A stretch of 64,000 nucleotides of DNA from Chionoecetes opilio (GCA_016584305.1 JACEEZ010022505.1:1-64000); one strand, 5' to 3'; numbered from the stretch's first letter, positions 51,101 through 64,000 are shown. Made by a program: numbers and translations. Notes: generated by a model from the sequence alone, not told the origin.

Positions 51101-52605
51101 AAAATCCATAAAATGTAGTGTTTTCAATGATTTTTTGCTAATTATCAGTGATTATAAGCGGGTTTTCCCAAAAAATTGAAGTTAAAATCCTCTTTTTAGA
51201 ATAATTTTTTTCCTAAAGTACTTTCCTTTAAAATTTAAACTATTAAATAAAGAGTAAGAGGTTTTTATTGTTAATAAAAGGTTATTGCAAGGTTTTTCAT
51301 GTTTCTTTGTAAACGGGAGGTTATTGTAAATACAAGTTTGTTTTTTCTTATAAAATTGCTTTTTAAACCCATAAAATGTAGGGATTTCAATGATATTAGC
51401 TATTTTTCGGTGATATATGCTGTTTTTCCCAGAAAATTTAAGTTAAAACAATCCTATTTTTTTAATAATTTTGCACCAAAAAGTAGCTTACAACATTAAA
51501 CTAATAAATAAAGAGTAAGAGGTTATTTTTTTGGGGATAAAAACGGTATTTTTGCAAGCGTTTTTTTTTAGGTTTTAAGTAAACTGTAGCGTTATTTTAT
51601 ATATACAATTTGTTTTTCTTATCCTATTGCTATAAACCCCCAAAATGTAGTGTTTTTTAAGGGTTTAGCTATTTATGGTTTATTTTACTGTTTTCCCACA
51701 AAAATTTAAGTATAAAAACCCCGTTTTAGAATAATTTTTTTTCCTTTTAAAATAGCTTACCTTACATTAACTATTTAAAAAAAAAAAGAGTTAAAAAAGG
51801 GGTTTTTTTATTGTGATATAACGGTAATTTCAAGCGTTTTTCATAGTTTCTTGTAAAAAGTAGGTTTTTGTATATATACAAGTAGTTTTTTTATTATATT
51901 GCTATAAAAACCCCAAAAAAGTAGTGTTTTTAATGATTTTAGTAGTTAAACTGTGGTATATTTGTGTTTTCCCACAAATTGAAGTTTAAAAAACCTTTTT
52001 TTTTGAAAAAATTTCACCCATAAGTTTGCTAACATTACAAATTTAAACCTTTAAAAAAGAAAGTAAGAGGTTTTTTTATTGTGATATAACCGGTTTTAAT
52101 TGCCCAAACGTTTTTTTTAGTTTCTTTTAAAATGTGGTTAAATTTTAATTACAAGTATTTTTCTTTCTAATTTCTATAAATCCATTTAAAAAGAGGGGTT
52201 TTTAATGTTTTGGGTCGTTATCCCGTGATATATAGCCCGTTTTTTCCCACAAAATTTAAAGTAATTAAAAAACCTCTTTTTTTTTGGGTTTTTTTGCACC
52301 TATAAGTACTTACATTACATTAACTATTAAATAGAAGAGTAAAGGTTATTTTTTTGTGATATAAAGGGATATTGCAAACGTTTTCATAAATTTTTTTGTA
52401 AACTTGGGACGTTATTTTTTATATTACAAATAGTTTTTTCTTTCCCTATTGCTATAAAAACCCCCAAAATGGGAGTGTTTTCAATGAATTAGCTAATCGG
52501 TTGGGTATATAGCTGTTTTTCCACAAATTGAAGTATACAATCCCATTTTTTTTAATAATTTGCCCCCAATAAATAGCTAAAATTATATTAAGCTATTAGG
52601 AAGGA
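48131..52605. repeat. Satellite segment 8, homopolymer-corrupted
   Basis: Monomers in register with inflated T, A and G runs. A T-type monomer lies about 1.68 kb after insert C (about 49040), the same relation as 20405 to insert A. K-cassette remnants start at about 51030. Open frames at 49625-49861, 50524-50745 and 51299-51499 are by-products. Confidence 0.85.
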
Positions 52606-53960
52606 AGAGGTTATTTTGTATTAACGGTATATGCAGCGTTTTTCATGTCTTCTAATGTACGTTATTGATATATACATTAGTTTTACTATATTGTAAAACA
52701 TAATGTAGTTTTTATATATAGGATATCGATAATTTTTAATGATATATTTTAAATTTCTTAGCTACATTATAGAATCTTAGAAAATTTTACTATATGTATT
52801 AATTCTTTAAGAGAAATGTATATTGTATATAACGTATTATTTTATATTTCTTCTAAATGTAGGTTATTTATATGTATTTATACATTTGCTATAAATAAAT
52901 TAGTTTTTTAATATTTGATTTAGTATAATATTTCTAAAAGAAGTAAATTTTTGTTTAGTATACAAGGTTTTCATGTTTCTATAAATGTGAGTTATTTATT
53001 TACATAGTTTTATACTTTTTCATAAACTTAAATGTAGTTTTATGATATAGTATTTACGTGATATTGCTTTCCTAAAATGAGTTATCTTTTTTTTAAATAT
53101 TATTAGTAGCTAATTACATTTTATAAAGAAGTAGATCTCTTTTTAAATATTTGCACTTTTATAATTTTTACATGTAGGTATTGTATTAATATTTTATACG
53201 TATATTCAAGCTTATCCATAATTGTTTATTCACGATTTTGTTATATATGTGTTTACATTTCCTAATTGAGTATAGAACCCTAATTGTAGTTTTTTATGAT
53301 ATTAGTATTTATGGTATATATAAGCTTATTAAAAATGAGTATATTATTGTTTTATAAGATATTGCAAGCGTTAATTCATTAGCTTCATAAAATGTAGGGT
53401 TTTTATTATATATATGTTTATTCAAGTTTTCATAGTTCTTAAATGTAGTGTTTTTAATATATATTTATCGGTGATTATTAGCTGTTGCTCTACAAATGAA
53501 AGTATACTTTTTTTTAGAATTTATTTGCTATAGTATTACATTACATTCTAACTAAATTAAAGTAAGAACGGTTTTTAATTTTGATAACCTTTGTATTTGC
53601 AAGCGTTTTTCATAGTTATGTAAACTGTAAGCGTTATTGTATATTATCAATAAGTTTATTATTCAATTGCTTATAAACCATAAAATTGTAGCTTTTAATG
53701 ATTTTAGTTATATATGTTTTACTATATTTCCTAAACATTAATATGAATTTTTTAAATAATTTGCACCTATTAAGCGTTAATTACATTGTCCTTAAAATGA
53801 GTAAAGTATCTTTTTTGATAAACTGGTATATTCAAGCGTTTTCAATTTACTTAGCTAAATTAGGTTTAAAGTTATTTATTGTGATTTACTTATATTGCAC
53901 GTTTTTACCAATAAGTTGTTTTTGTAATATCTGTATCGTGTATTGTGTTATACAATTTAA
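52606..53960. repeat. Deletion-degraded satellite zone
   Basis: Only islands of monomer remain (AATGTAG, TATTGCAAGCG, TTTGCACCTAT, TATATACA). Spacing between equivalent islands falls well below 261 bp, for example about 200 and then about 130 bp between successive TGTA(G)GTTATT islands. G and C are strongly depleted. The zone ends sharply at a clean monomer (about 53960-54180). It may be a poorly covered consensus or truly eroded repeat. The plus open frame at 53698-53985 (95 codons) lies in it and reads hydrophobic only because of AT richness. Confidence 0.8.
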
Positions 53961-56900
53961 CTTATATATTGCTATAAACCCATAAAATGTAGTGTTTCAA
54001 TATTTTAGTTATTATCAGTGATATATAGCTATTTTCCTACAAATTGAAGTATAGAATCCTTCTTTTTAGAATAATTTTGCACCTATAAGTAGCTTACATT
54101 ACATTAAGCTAATAAATAGAAGATAATGAGGTTATTTATTGTGATAATAACTGTATATTGCAAGCGTTTTTCATAGTTTCTTGAACTGTAGCGTTTTTGT
54201 ATATATACAAGAAATTTTTACTTATCTTTTTTGCTAAAAAACCCATAAAATGAAAGTTTTTTTTAAATGATTTTTTTTAATTTTCGGGGGATATAAAAGC
54301 TTTTTTCCTAAAAATTTGAAGTATAAAATTTTTTTTTTTAAATAATTTGCACCTTTTGTAGTTTAAATTAATTAAGCAAATTAAAAAGAAGATTTAAGAG
54401 GTTTTTTTTATTGGAATAACGGTATTTTTGCAAAAAAAAGGTTTTTTTAATAGTTTCTTTAAACTGTAGCGTTATTGTATATATACAAGTTTTTTTAAAA
54501 CCTTTTTATTTTGTTTAAAAAACCCCCAAAAAATTTGTGTTTTTTTTATGATTTTGGGTATTTTCTGGTGTATATAGTTTTTTTCCTACAAATTAAAAGG
54601 TTATAAAATAAAATTTTTTTAGAAAAATTTTGCACCTATAAGTAGAAAAACTTTAAACTTTAAACAAATTAAATAGAAGAGTAAGAGGTTTTTTTATTGT
54701 GATAAAACGGTTTTTGAAAGGGTTTTTTCATAGTTTTTTAAACTGTAGGTTATTGAAATATATACAAGTAGTTTTACTTATATATTCTATAAACCATAAA
54801 ATGAAAGTTTTTTCAATGATTTTGAAATTTACATTGATATTAGATTTTTTCCTACAAATTAAAGAAATAAAACCCCTTTTTTTTAGAATTTTTTTGGCAC
54901 CTATAAGTGGCTTCCCTTACTTTAAAAGCAAATTAAATAAAGATTTAAGAGGTTTTTTATTGTGATAAAAACGGTTATTGAAGGGTTTTTTCTTTAGTTT
55001 CTTGTAAACTGTAGCTTTTTATTGTATAATACAAGTAGTTTTCCCTTTTTAAAATTGCTTTTAAACCCCCAAAAAAAATTGGGGTTTTTAAATGTTTAAT
55101 TAGTATTTATCGGTGATAAAAAGGCTTTTTTCCTAAAATTTGAAGTATACAACCCTTTTTTTTAAATAATTTGCACCAAAAAAGTAGTTTAAACATTACT
55201 TTAAATTTTAAAAATAGAAGAGTAAGGGGTTTTTTTTGTGATATAAGGGAAATTTTGCAAGCTTTTTTTTAATAGTTTTGTAAACTGTAGGTTTTTTTGT
55301 ATTTTACAAGTAGTTTTACTTATTTTATTGCAAAAACCCAAAAAATTTGTAGTTTTTTTTCCAATGATTTTAGCATTTATCGGTGATATTAGCTTTTTTC
55401 CTACAAATTGAAGTATAAAACCCCTTTTTTTTAAAAATTTTTTCCCCTATAAGTACCCAAAACATTCCCTTAAAAGCTTTTAAAAAAAAAAGAAAAAGAG
55501 GTTATTTATTGTGATATAACGGATTTTTTAAAAGCTTTTTTCATAGTTTTAAAAAACTTTTTAGGGTTATTGTTATATACAAGTAGTTTTATTTTTTTTT
55601 ATATTGCTAAAAACCCATAAAATTAGTTTTTTCCAATGTTTTAGAAATTTAAAAAATGTATATAGCTGTTTTCCCTACAAATTAAAAAGAAAATAAATCC
55701 TTTTTTTAAAATTTAATTTTTCCACCTATAATTAAAAAACCTTCCCTTTAAGCTTTTAAAATTTTGAAGAGTAAGGGGGTTTTTTATTGTAAAATATAAC
55801 GGTATATTCCCAAACTTTTTTCCTAGTTTCTTGAAAACGGGTAGCGTTATTGTATTATAAAATTTTTTTTTTATTTTATAAAATTGCTATAAACCCATAA
55901 ATGTATTTTTTAAAATGATTTAAAACCTTTTATGGGTTGATATTTTGCTTTTTTTCCCTAAAATTGAATTTATAAAATCCTTTTTTTGGGAATAATTTTG
56001 CACCAAAAAATAGCTTACATTACTTTAACAAATTAAATAGAAGAGAAAGGGGTTTTATTTATTGTGAAAAACGGAAATTTTTCCCAAACGTTTTAAATAG
56101 TTTTGTAAACTGTAGCTTTATTGTATAATAAAAAGTAGTTTTCCTTTAAACCTATTGCTATAAACCCAAAAAATTTTGTAGTTTTTTCCCAATTTGATTT
56201 TAGCTTTTTTATCGGGGAATATAGCTTTTTTCCCCAAACAAATTGAAGTATAAATTTTTCCTTTTTTTGAAAAAATTTTTTACCAATAATTTTGCTTACA
56301 TTACTTTAAAGGCTTTTAAAAATAAAAGGAAAGGAGGTTATTTATTGTGATATAACGGTATATTGCAAGCTTTTTTTCATATTTTTCTTGTAAACTGTGC
56401 GTTATTGATATATACAAGTAGTTTTCTTATTAAATATTGCTTTTAAAACCCAAAAAATTTGTAGTGTTTTTAATTTGATTTTGGGTTTTTAATTGGTGAT
56501 AAAGCGGTTTTCCTACAATTGAAGTATAAAATCCTTTTTTTGATAAATTTCACCTTAAGTCCCTTACTTACTTTTAAGCAAAATTAAATAGAAGAGAAGA
56601 GGTTATTTATTGTGATATAACGGTATATTGAAAACGTTTTTTTTAATAGTTTTTTTTGAAACTGTATCTTTAAAGGTTTAAATAAAAGTGGGTTTTTTTT
56701 TATTATAAAATTCTTTTATAAACCCCTAAAAAATTTGTATTGTTTTTCCAATTTTAGCTCTTTTATCAGGGGATATATTTGCTTTTTTCCCTACAAATTG
56801 AAGTAAAAAAATCCCCCCTTTTTTAGAAAAATTTGCACCTTTTAATAGTTTAATTTTATTAAGCTATTAAAAGAAGAGTAAAATAGGTTTTTTTTTGTGT

Positions 56901-59900
56901 TTATAACGGTAATTTTTGCAAGCTTTTTTCATAGTTTCTTTAACTGTAGCTTTTATTGTATTATAAAATTTTATTTTTTCCCTTATCAATTGCAAATTAA
57001 ACCCAAAAAAAGTAGGTTTTAATGTATTAGTATTTACCCGGTGATATATAGTTTTTTTTTTCCTAAAAATTGAAGTATAAAAACCCTTTTTTAAAAAAAT
57101 TTGGGCCACCAATAAGTAGTTACTTTAAACTTTTAAAGGCAAATTAAATAGAAGATTTAAGAGGTTATTTTTGTGATATAACGTTTTTGCAAGCTTTTTT
57201 TTTCATAGTTTCTTGTAAACTGTAGGTTATTGTATATATAAAAAGTATTTTACTTTTTATTCCCAAAAACCCCCAAAAATGGTAGTTTTTTTAATGATTT
57301 TGGGTATTTTTCGGTGTTTTATATAGCTTTTTCCAAATTGAAGTATAAACCCTTTTTTTAGAAAAATTTTGAAACCTTTTAAGTACCTTAAATTAATTAA
57401 GCAAATTAAAAAAGAGAAAAAAGGTTTTTTATTTTTTAAACGGAATTGAAAACTTTTTTTTCAAGTTTCTTTAAACTGTAGCTTTTATTTTTAATTCCCG
57501 GGGTATTTTTCCCTTATATATGTAAAAAAACCCAAAAAAATGAGTTTTTTTAATGATTTTATTTTATTTATCGGTGAAAATATAGCTTTTTCCTAAAAAT
57601 TTAAAGTATAAAACCCCTTTTTTTAAAATAATTTTCCACCTTTAAGACTTAAATTAATTAAGAAATTAAAGAAGAGTAAGGGGGTTATTATTTTGTATAA
57701 CGGTATATTCCCAAGCGTTTTTAAAGGGTTTTTCTTTAAACTGTAGCGTTTTTTATATATAAATTTTTTTTTTCCCCCTTACCACATTGCAAAAACCCCC
57801 AAAAAAAATGTAGGGGTTTTTAATTTATTTTGGGTTATTTTCGGTGGATTTTAAAGCTTTTTTCCTACAAATTAAAGTATAACAATCCTTTTTTTGGAAA
57901 ATTTTGCACCTAAAATTGGGCTTAATTAATTAAGCTTTTAAAAGAAGATTAAAGAGGTTATTTATTGTAAATTAAAACGGTATTTTGGGCAAGGGGGTTT
58001 TTTATGGGTTTCTTTAAAACTGTAGCGTTATTTTTATATATAAAAAATTGGGTTTTTCCCTTTTTTAAATTGCTATAAACCCATAAAATGGGGTTTTTTA
58101 AGATTTTATTTTAATTTATCGGGGAATATATAGCTTTTTCCCTTTTAAAATTTGGAAGTATAAATTTTTTTTTTAGAAAAATTTGAAACCTTTTAAGTAG
58201 TTTAAAATTTAATTAAGAAAATTAAAAAGAAAGTAAGAGGTTTTTTTTATTGTAAATAAAAAGGTATATTCCCAAGCGTTTTTCATAGTTTTTTTAAATG
58301 TAGGGGTTATTTAATATAAAAGGTATTTTTACTTTTTCATATTGCTTAAACCCCATAAATGTAGTTTTTTTAATGTTTGGGTTAGTATCGGGGGATATAT
58401 ACTTTTTTCCTACAAATTAAAAGTATAAACCCTTTTTTTTTAAAAAAAAATAATTTGCACCTATAAGTAGCTTACATTACTTTAAAGCAAAATAAATAGA
58501 AAAAGTAAGAGGTTTTTTTATTGTAATATAACGGATTTTGCAAGCGTTTTTCTAGTTTTTTTTGGGAACCCCTGTAGCGTTTTTGTATATAACAAGTATT
58601 TTTATTTTTCCAAAATTTGCTATAAACCCATAAAATTTAGTGTTTTTCAAATTAAATTTTAGTTATTTTATAAAGTAAATATATGGCTTTTTCCTACAAA
58701 TTGAAATAAAATTTTTTTTAGAATAATTTCACCTTTTAAGTAGTTTAAATTTAAATTTTAAAGTTTATTAAAAAAGGAAAGAAAAGGGTTAATTTTTGGT
58801 GATAAAAACCGGTATATTGCAAGGGGTTTTTAATATTTTTCTTCCAAAAACTGTAGCGTTATTGTAATATAAAAGTATTTTTATTTAATTATTCTATAAA
58901 CCCATAAAATGGGGGTTTTTTTAAAGGATTTTGGGTTTTTTATCTTTGGGGAATAAAAGCTTTTTCCTAAAAAAGGGAAGTTTTAAATCCTTTTTTTAGA
59001 AAATTTTGCCCCTTAAAAACCCAAAATTTAAATTTTAAGCTTTTAAAAAAAAGATAAAAAGGTTATTTATTGTGAAAAACCCGTACCTTGAAAAGCTTTT
59101 TTCATATTTTCCTTTAAAAAGGGAAAAGCTTTAAATTGTATATATAAAAGTATTTTTAAAATTTATCTTTATTGCAAAAACCCATAAAATGTAGTTTTTT
59201 TCCATGATTTATTTATTTATCAGGTGTATATAGATTTTCCTAAAAAATTAAAAGTTTTAAAATCCTTTTTTAGAAAAATTTTCCCCAACCTAAAAGTAGT
59301 TTAAACATTACATTAACTAATAAATAGAAGAGAAAAGGGGGGTTTAAAATTTATTTTGGATAAAAACGGTATTTTCCCAAGCTTTTTTTCATAGTTTTTT
59401 TGTAAATGTAGCGTTATTGAATATACAAGTGTTTTATTTTACCCAAATGCTAAAAAACCCAAAAAAAGTAGGGGTTTTCAATGTTTTAGTTTTTTATCAT
59501 GAATATAGGTTTTTCCTAAAAATTTTGAAGTATAAAACCCTTTTTTTTGAAAAATTTTTGACCTTAATTAGTTTAAAATTTTAAAATTAAAGCTATTAAA
59601 GAAAGGGGTAAAAGGAAATTTTTTGTGATAAAAAGGGTATATTCCCCGGGGGTTTTTCATAGTTTTTTTAAAAAACTTTAAGCGTTTTTGGTTAAAATAA
59701 AAGTGTTTTTTTTTTATTTTTTGCTATAAAACCCTTTAAAATGTAGTGTTTTAATAATTTTGGGTTATTTCCCGGTGTTTATATAGCTTTTTCCCTAAAA
59801 ATTAAAGGTAAAAATCCTTTTTTTAGAAAATTTTCCCCTTTTAAGTACCCTTAAATTAATTAAGAAAATTAAAAGAAGGTAAGAGGTTTTTTTTTGGTGT

Positions 59901-62900
59901 TTATAACGGAAATTTTGAAAAGCGTTTTTCATTTTTTCCCCTTTAAACCCGGGTGGGCGTTATTTTTATATATAAAAGTATTTTTACCTTTATTTTGCTT
60001 AAAAAACCCCAAAAAATGTAGTTTTTTTTAATGTTTGGGGTTATTTATGGTATATATAAGGTTTTTCCTAAAAATTTAAAATTTATAAATCCTTTTTTAG
60101 AATAATTTGAAACCTTTTAAGACTTAAAAAATTTTTAAGTTTTTTTAAAAAGAAGAGAAGAGGTTATTTATTGGATATAACGGTATTTGAAAGGGTTTTT
60201 TCCCATGGGTTTTTTTAAAAACTGGCGTTATTGTATATATAAAAAGTATTTTTCCCTTATCATATTGCTATAAACCCATAAAATGTATTTTTTTAATGAT
60301 TTTGGGTTTTTTACCCCCCCCCCCCGGTGATATAAAAGTTTTTTCCTTTCCCAAATTGAAGTATAAAACCCTTTTTTTTAAAGAAAAATTTTGGGCACCT
60401 TTTAAGTAGCTTAAATTAATTAAGCAAATAAAAAAAAGAGAAAGAGGTTATTTATTGTGATATAACGGTATATTGCAAGCTTTTTTATAGTTTTTTAAAA
60501 TTAGGTTTTTGATATATAAAAGTATTTTTTTCCCTTATCATATTTTTAAAAAACCCATAAAATGTAGTTTTTTTTAAGATTTTGGGATTTTTTCGGGATA
60601 AAATAGCTTTTTCTACAATTTAAAGTAAAATCCTTTTTTTAGAATTTTTTTGCACCATAAGTAGCTTACATTTACATTAAGCAAATTTAAATAGAAGAGA
60701 AAGAGGTTATTTTTTGTAAATTATAACGGTATATTGCAAGCGTTTTTCTAGTTTTTTTGGGAAAAACCTGTAGGGTTATTTTTATATAAAAGTATTTTTA
60801 ATTTATAAATTTTGTTTTTTTAAAAAACCCCTAAAATGTAGTGTTTTTCAATGTTTTTATTTAATTTTATCAGTGAAAAAGGCTTTTTCCCCTACAAATT
60901 AAAGTATAAAACCCTTTTTTTTGGGAAAAATTTTTGCCCCCTTTTAAGTATTTTAAATTAATTAAAGCTTATTAAAAGAAGAAAAAAAGGGGTTTAATTT
61001 ATTGTGATATAAGGGTATTTTGCAAGCGTTTTTTCATATTTTTTTAAAAACCTAGCTTTTTATTTTTAATTAAAAAGATTTTTCCCCTTTATATTCCCTT
61101 TTAAACCCCAAAAAATGTAGTGTTTTAATGTTTTTTTAATTTATTTATCGGTGATATATAGCTTTTTTTTTTCCCCTAAAAAATTTAAAAGTAAAAAATT
61201 TCCTTTTTTTGGGAAATAATTTGCACCTTTTTAAGAGTTTAAATTAATTTAAGCAAATTAAAAAAAAGGGGTAAGAGGTTTTTTTAATTTGATAAAAACC
61301 CCTTTTTATTGCAACCTTTTTTTTCATAGTTTTTTAAAAACTGAGCGTTATTGTAAATATAAAATTAGTTTTCCCTTATCATTTTGGGTTTAAAAACCCA
61401 AAAATGTGTGTTTTTAATGATTTTGGTTATTTTTTCGGTAAATCTTTTAGATTTTCCTAAAAATTAAAAGGTAAACCCCCCTTTTGGTTTAGAATAATTT
61501 GCACCTATAAGTAGCTTAAAATTTACATTAAAGTTTAAAAAAAGGGAAGGTAAGAGGTTATTTTTTGTGATAAACGGTATATTGCAAGGTTTTTCATATT
61601 TTCCTTGTAAACTGTAGCGTTATTGTATAATACAAGTATTTTTATTTAAACCCTTTTGCTATAAACCCATAAAATGTAGTTTTTTTAAATGGATTTTATT
61701 AGTTATCAGTGATATATGTTTTTCCTAAAAATTTTAAAGTTTTAAACCCTTTTTTTTAGAAAAATTTTTGAAACCTTTTAAGTTTTTTAAAACATTCCCT
61801 TTGTTAAAAAGAAGATAAAAGGTTTTTTTTATTGTGATAAAAAAAGGGTATTTTCCCAAGCTTTTTTTTCATAGTTTTTTTAAAAAACGGGTAGCTTTTA
61901 TTGTAAATAACAAGGTAGTTTTTCCCTTTTTATATTGCAATAAAACCCAAAAAATTTGTAGTTTTTTTAATAAATTTTGTTAGTTACCCCGGTGATTTAT
62001 GGGTTTTTTCCTCCCAAATTAAAAGTAAAATTTTTTTTTTAAAATAATTTGCACCTTTTTTTTTCCTTAAATTAATTAAGCTTTTAAAAGGGAAAAAGTA
62101 AAAAAGGTTATTTATTGTGTTAACTGTTTATTGAAGCTTTTTTTCATATTTTTCTTTAAACTGTAGCGTTTTTTGGGTATTTTATAAAAGAAAAATTTTT
62201 TTAATTATCATATTGCTATAAAACCCCCTAAAAATGTAGTTTTTTTAAAGGATTTTGGGTTATTTACCCGGGTGATAAAATAAGTTTTTCCCTAAAATTT
62301 AAAGTATAAATCCTTTTTTAGAAAAATTTTGCCCCTATAATGTTTACATTACTTTTAAGCTAATAAATGGGAAGAGTAAGTTTTTTTTTAAATTGTGATA
62401 AAAACTTTTATATTGAAAGGGTTTTTTTTTCATTTTTTCTTGAAAAATGAGCTTTTATTGTATATATCCCAAGTATTTTTCCCTTACCCAAAATTGCTAT
62501 AAACCCCATAAAAAATTTTAAGTGGTTTTCCTGATTTTGGGGGAATTATCAGGTGATTTTAAAAAAGGTATTTTTCCTAAAAATTGAAGGTAAAACCCTT
62601 TTTTTTTAAATTTTAATTTGAAAACCAAGTAGCTTTAAATTAATTAACAAATTAAAAGAAGAGAAAAGGGGTTTATTTATTGTGATAAAAAGGGTTATTT
62701 TTTCCCAAGGTTTTTAATGGGTTCTTTTAAACTTTTGGGGTTTTTAATTGATATATAAAAGATTTTTCCCTTTTTATATTGCTAAAAAACCCAAAAAAAT
62801 GTATTTTTTTTTAAGGATTTTGGGAAATTTATCGGTGATATTAGCTGTTTTTCCCTAAAAATTTGAAGTATAAAACCCTTTTTTTTTAGAAAAATTTGAA

Positions 62901-64000
62901 ACCTAAAAAGTAGTTTCCCTTACTTTAAAGGGCAAATAAATAAAAAGGGGAAGAGGTTTTTTATTTTTTTTGTTTTTAAACGGTATTATTGCAAGCGTTT
63001 TTAATAGTTTTTTTAAACGGGGTGGGTTTTAAATTGTATATATACAAGTATTTTTATTTAAATAAAATTGCTAAAAAACCCCTTTAAAATGAGTGTTTTT
63101 CAATGATTTTAAAAATTTTCAGGATATATAGCTTTTTTCCCTAAAAATTTGGAAGAAATAAAACCCCTTTTTTAGAATAATTTGCCCCCTATAAGTAGCT
63201 TCCCTTTCATTTAAGCTTTTAAATAGAAGAGTAAGGGGGTTATTTATTTTGATTAACGGATATTGCAAGCTTTTTTCAAGTTTCTTGTAAAAGGTACCCT
63301 TTATTTTTTTTTAAAATACAAATTTTTTAATTACCCAAAATGTTTAAAAAACCCATAAAAAAAAAATTTTTTTTTCAATGATATTGGGTATTTGGGTTTG
63401 AATATTAGCTGTTTTCCTAAAAAGGGGAAGTATACAACCCTTTTTTTAAAAATTTTTTTTGCACCTTTTAATAGTTACTTTTACTTAAGCTAATAAATAG
63501 AAAAAGGTAAGGGGTTAAATTTATTGTGTTTAAAAACGGTATATTGCAAGCTTTTTTAATAGTTTTTTGTAAACTGTAGCTTTTTATTGAAAAATTAATT
63601 TTTTAAAATTTTTTTTAAACTTTTTAAATTTTGCTAAAAACCCATAAAATGTAGTGTTTTCAATGATTTTAGCTATTATCGGGGATATATACTTTTTTTT
63701 CCAAACAAATTGAAGTAAAAAATTTCCTTTTTTTTAGAAAAATTTTTTACCTATAAGTAGTTTAACTTTAAAATTAACTTTTAAAAAAAAAAAGGGGAAA
63801 AAGGTTATTTTTTGGGAAATTAACGGTATATTGAAAGCGTTTTTTTCATAGTTTTTAAAACTGAAAGGTTATTGTATATATCAATGGGTTTTACTTATTA
63901 ATTGCTATAAACCAAAAAAATGTAGTGTTTTCAAGGGTTTTTTGGGAATTATCGTGATATATAGCTGTTTTCCTACAAATTTGAAGTAAAAAAACCCCTT
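53961..64000. repeat. Satellite segment 9, homopolymer-corrupted, runs off the window
   Basis: After one clean monomer (to about 54180) the array continues with about 38 monomers of strongly inflated T, A, C and G runs to the right edge. No further copy of the about 585 bp insert is recognised in these 10 kb, although copies would be expected at roughly 60-63 kb if the 13-15 kb spacing held. A C run interrupts the TATC/GGTG step at about 60310. The open frames at 54699-54965 and 56867-57112 are by-products. Confidence 0.88.

Larger units (their letters stand above)
8371..64000. repeat. Tandem satellite array, about 261 bp monomer
   Basis: The motif TAAAATGTAGTGTTTTCAAT recurs at about 8631, 8891, 9153, 9414 and so on with spacing 260-262, and the array runs off the right edge. 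In order, the monomer reads TAAAATGTAGTGTTTTCAAT, AGCTATTTATCGGTGATATA, GCTGTTTTCCTACAAATTGA, an ATCC-T-run, GAATAATTTGCACCTATAAG, AGCTTACATTACATTAAGCT, AATAGAAGAGTAAGAGG, TTATTTATTGTGATATAACG, TATATTGCAAGCGTTTTTC, TAGTTTCTTGTAAACTGTAG, TTGTATATATACAAGTAG and TTACTTATCATATTGCTATA. After removing three inserts the length corresponds to roughly 200 monomers. All six frames are closed repeatedly and the short open frames inside it are chance. No transcription signal, CENP-B-box-like 17-mer or transposon is visible in the monomer. It may be pericentromeric or other heterochromatic satellite. Confidence 0.97.

Noticed and set aside
53698..53985. 95-codon hydrophobic frame that looks like a membrane protein
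   Set aside because: It lies in degraded satellite; AT-rich DNA gives F, I, L and Y codons and so apparent membrane segments.
8371..64000. CRISPR-like regular repeats
   Set aside because: Period is about 261 bp with no unique spacers; the whole unit repeats. The context is eukaryotic satellite.
8371..64000. CENP-B box in the satellite monomer
   Set aside because: No TTCG-type start with the spaced A and CGGG core was found on either strand of the clean monomers I read.

Overview
The window is eukaryotic, repeat-dominated DNA in which I find no intact protein-coding gene. About 55.6 kb of the 64 kb (8371 to the right edge) is one tandem array of an AT-rich satellite with a monomer of about 261 bp, nominally about 200 copies. 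The left 8.4 kb is a flank of degraded retroelements, (TA)n microsatellites and nested inverted repeats. The host is best guessed as an arthropod, probably a decapod crustacean. The grounds are a tRNA-derived SINE-like unit (6835-7112), the 3' end of a LINE-like element with the C-terminal motif RRLDKFMDGDETWM-stop (7211-7383), and long (TA)n tracts. This assignment rests on remembered resemblance and is moderate at best.

Layout. 1-1500: a heavily corrupted copy of a locus that appears again, clean, at 7248-8370, including both of its (TA)n tracts. 1501-6830: noisy unclassified DNA containing a cluster of inverted and direct repeats (3340-5440) and a nearly spacerless palindrome centred near 4311. 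6835-7112: SINE-like unit. 7211-7383: LINE 3' end. 7699-7930 and 8280-8370: (TA)n tracts. 8371-64000: the satellite, entered directly from the second (TA)n tract.

The satellite is not a simple homogeneous array. Marked monomer variants recur in fixed order (cassettes of two to five monomers), which is higher-order repeat structure. A block of about 585-605 bp, itself built from a different tandem repeat of about 157 bp, interrupts the array three times (18785, 34190, 47362). Each time the break is at the same monomer position, with the same variant monomers on both sides. The insertion therefore happened once and was copied with its surroundings. Every monomer carries three short dyad symmetries, and no CENP-B-box-like motif is visible. 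A centromeric or heterochromatic role is possible but is inference only.

Sequence quality changes abruptly along the window. Clean patches (about 8371-9950, 11220-13240, 19370-23430, 26570-28050, 46370-46560, 53960-54180) alternate with stretches of homopolymer inflation or scattered single-base indels. The same corruption affects the non-satellite flank, so most of it looks like consensus error in a long-read assembly rather than biological decay. Copy number, unit spacing and junctions should be read with that in mind. I did not find a new gene system; the most interesting content is the organisation of the satellite.
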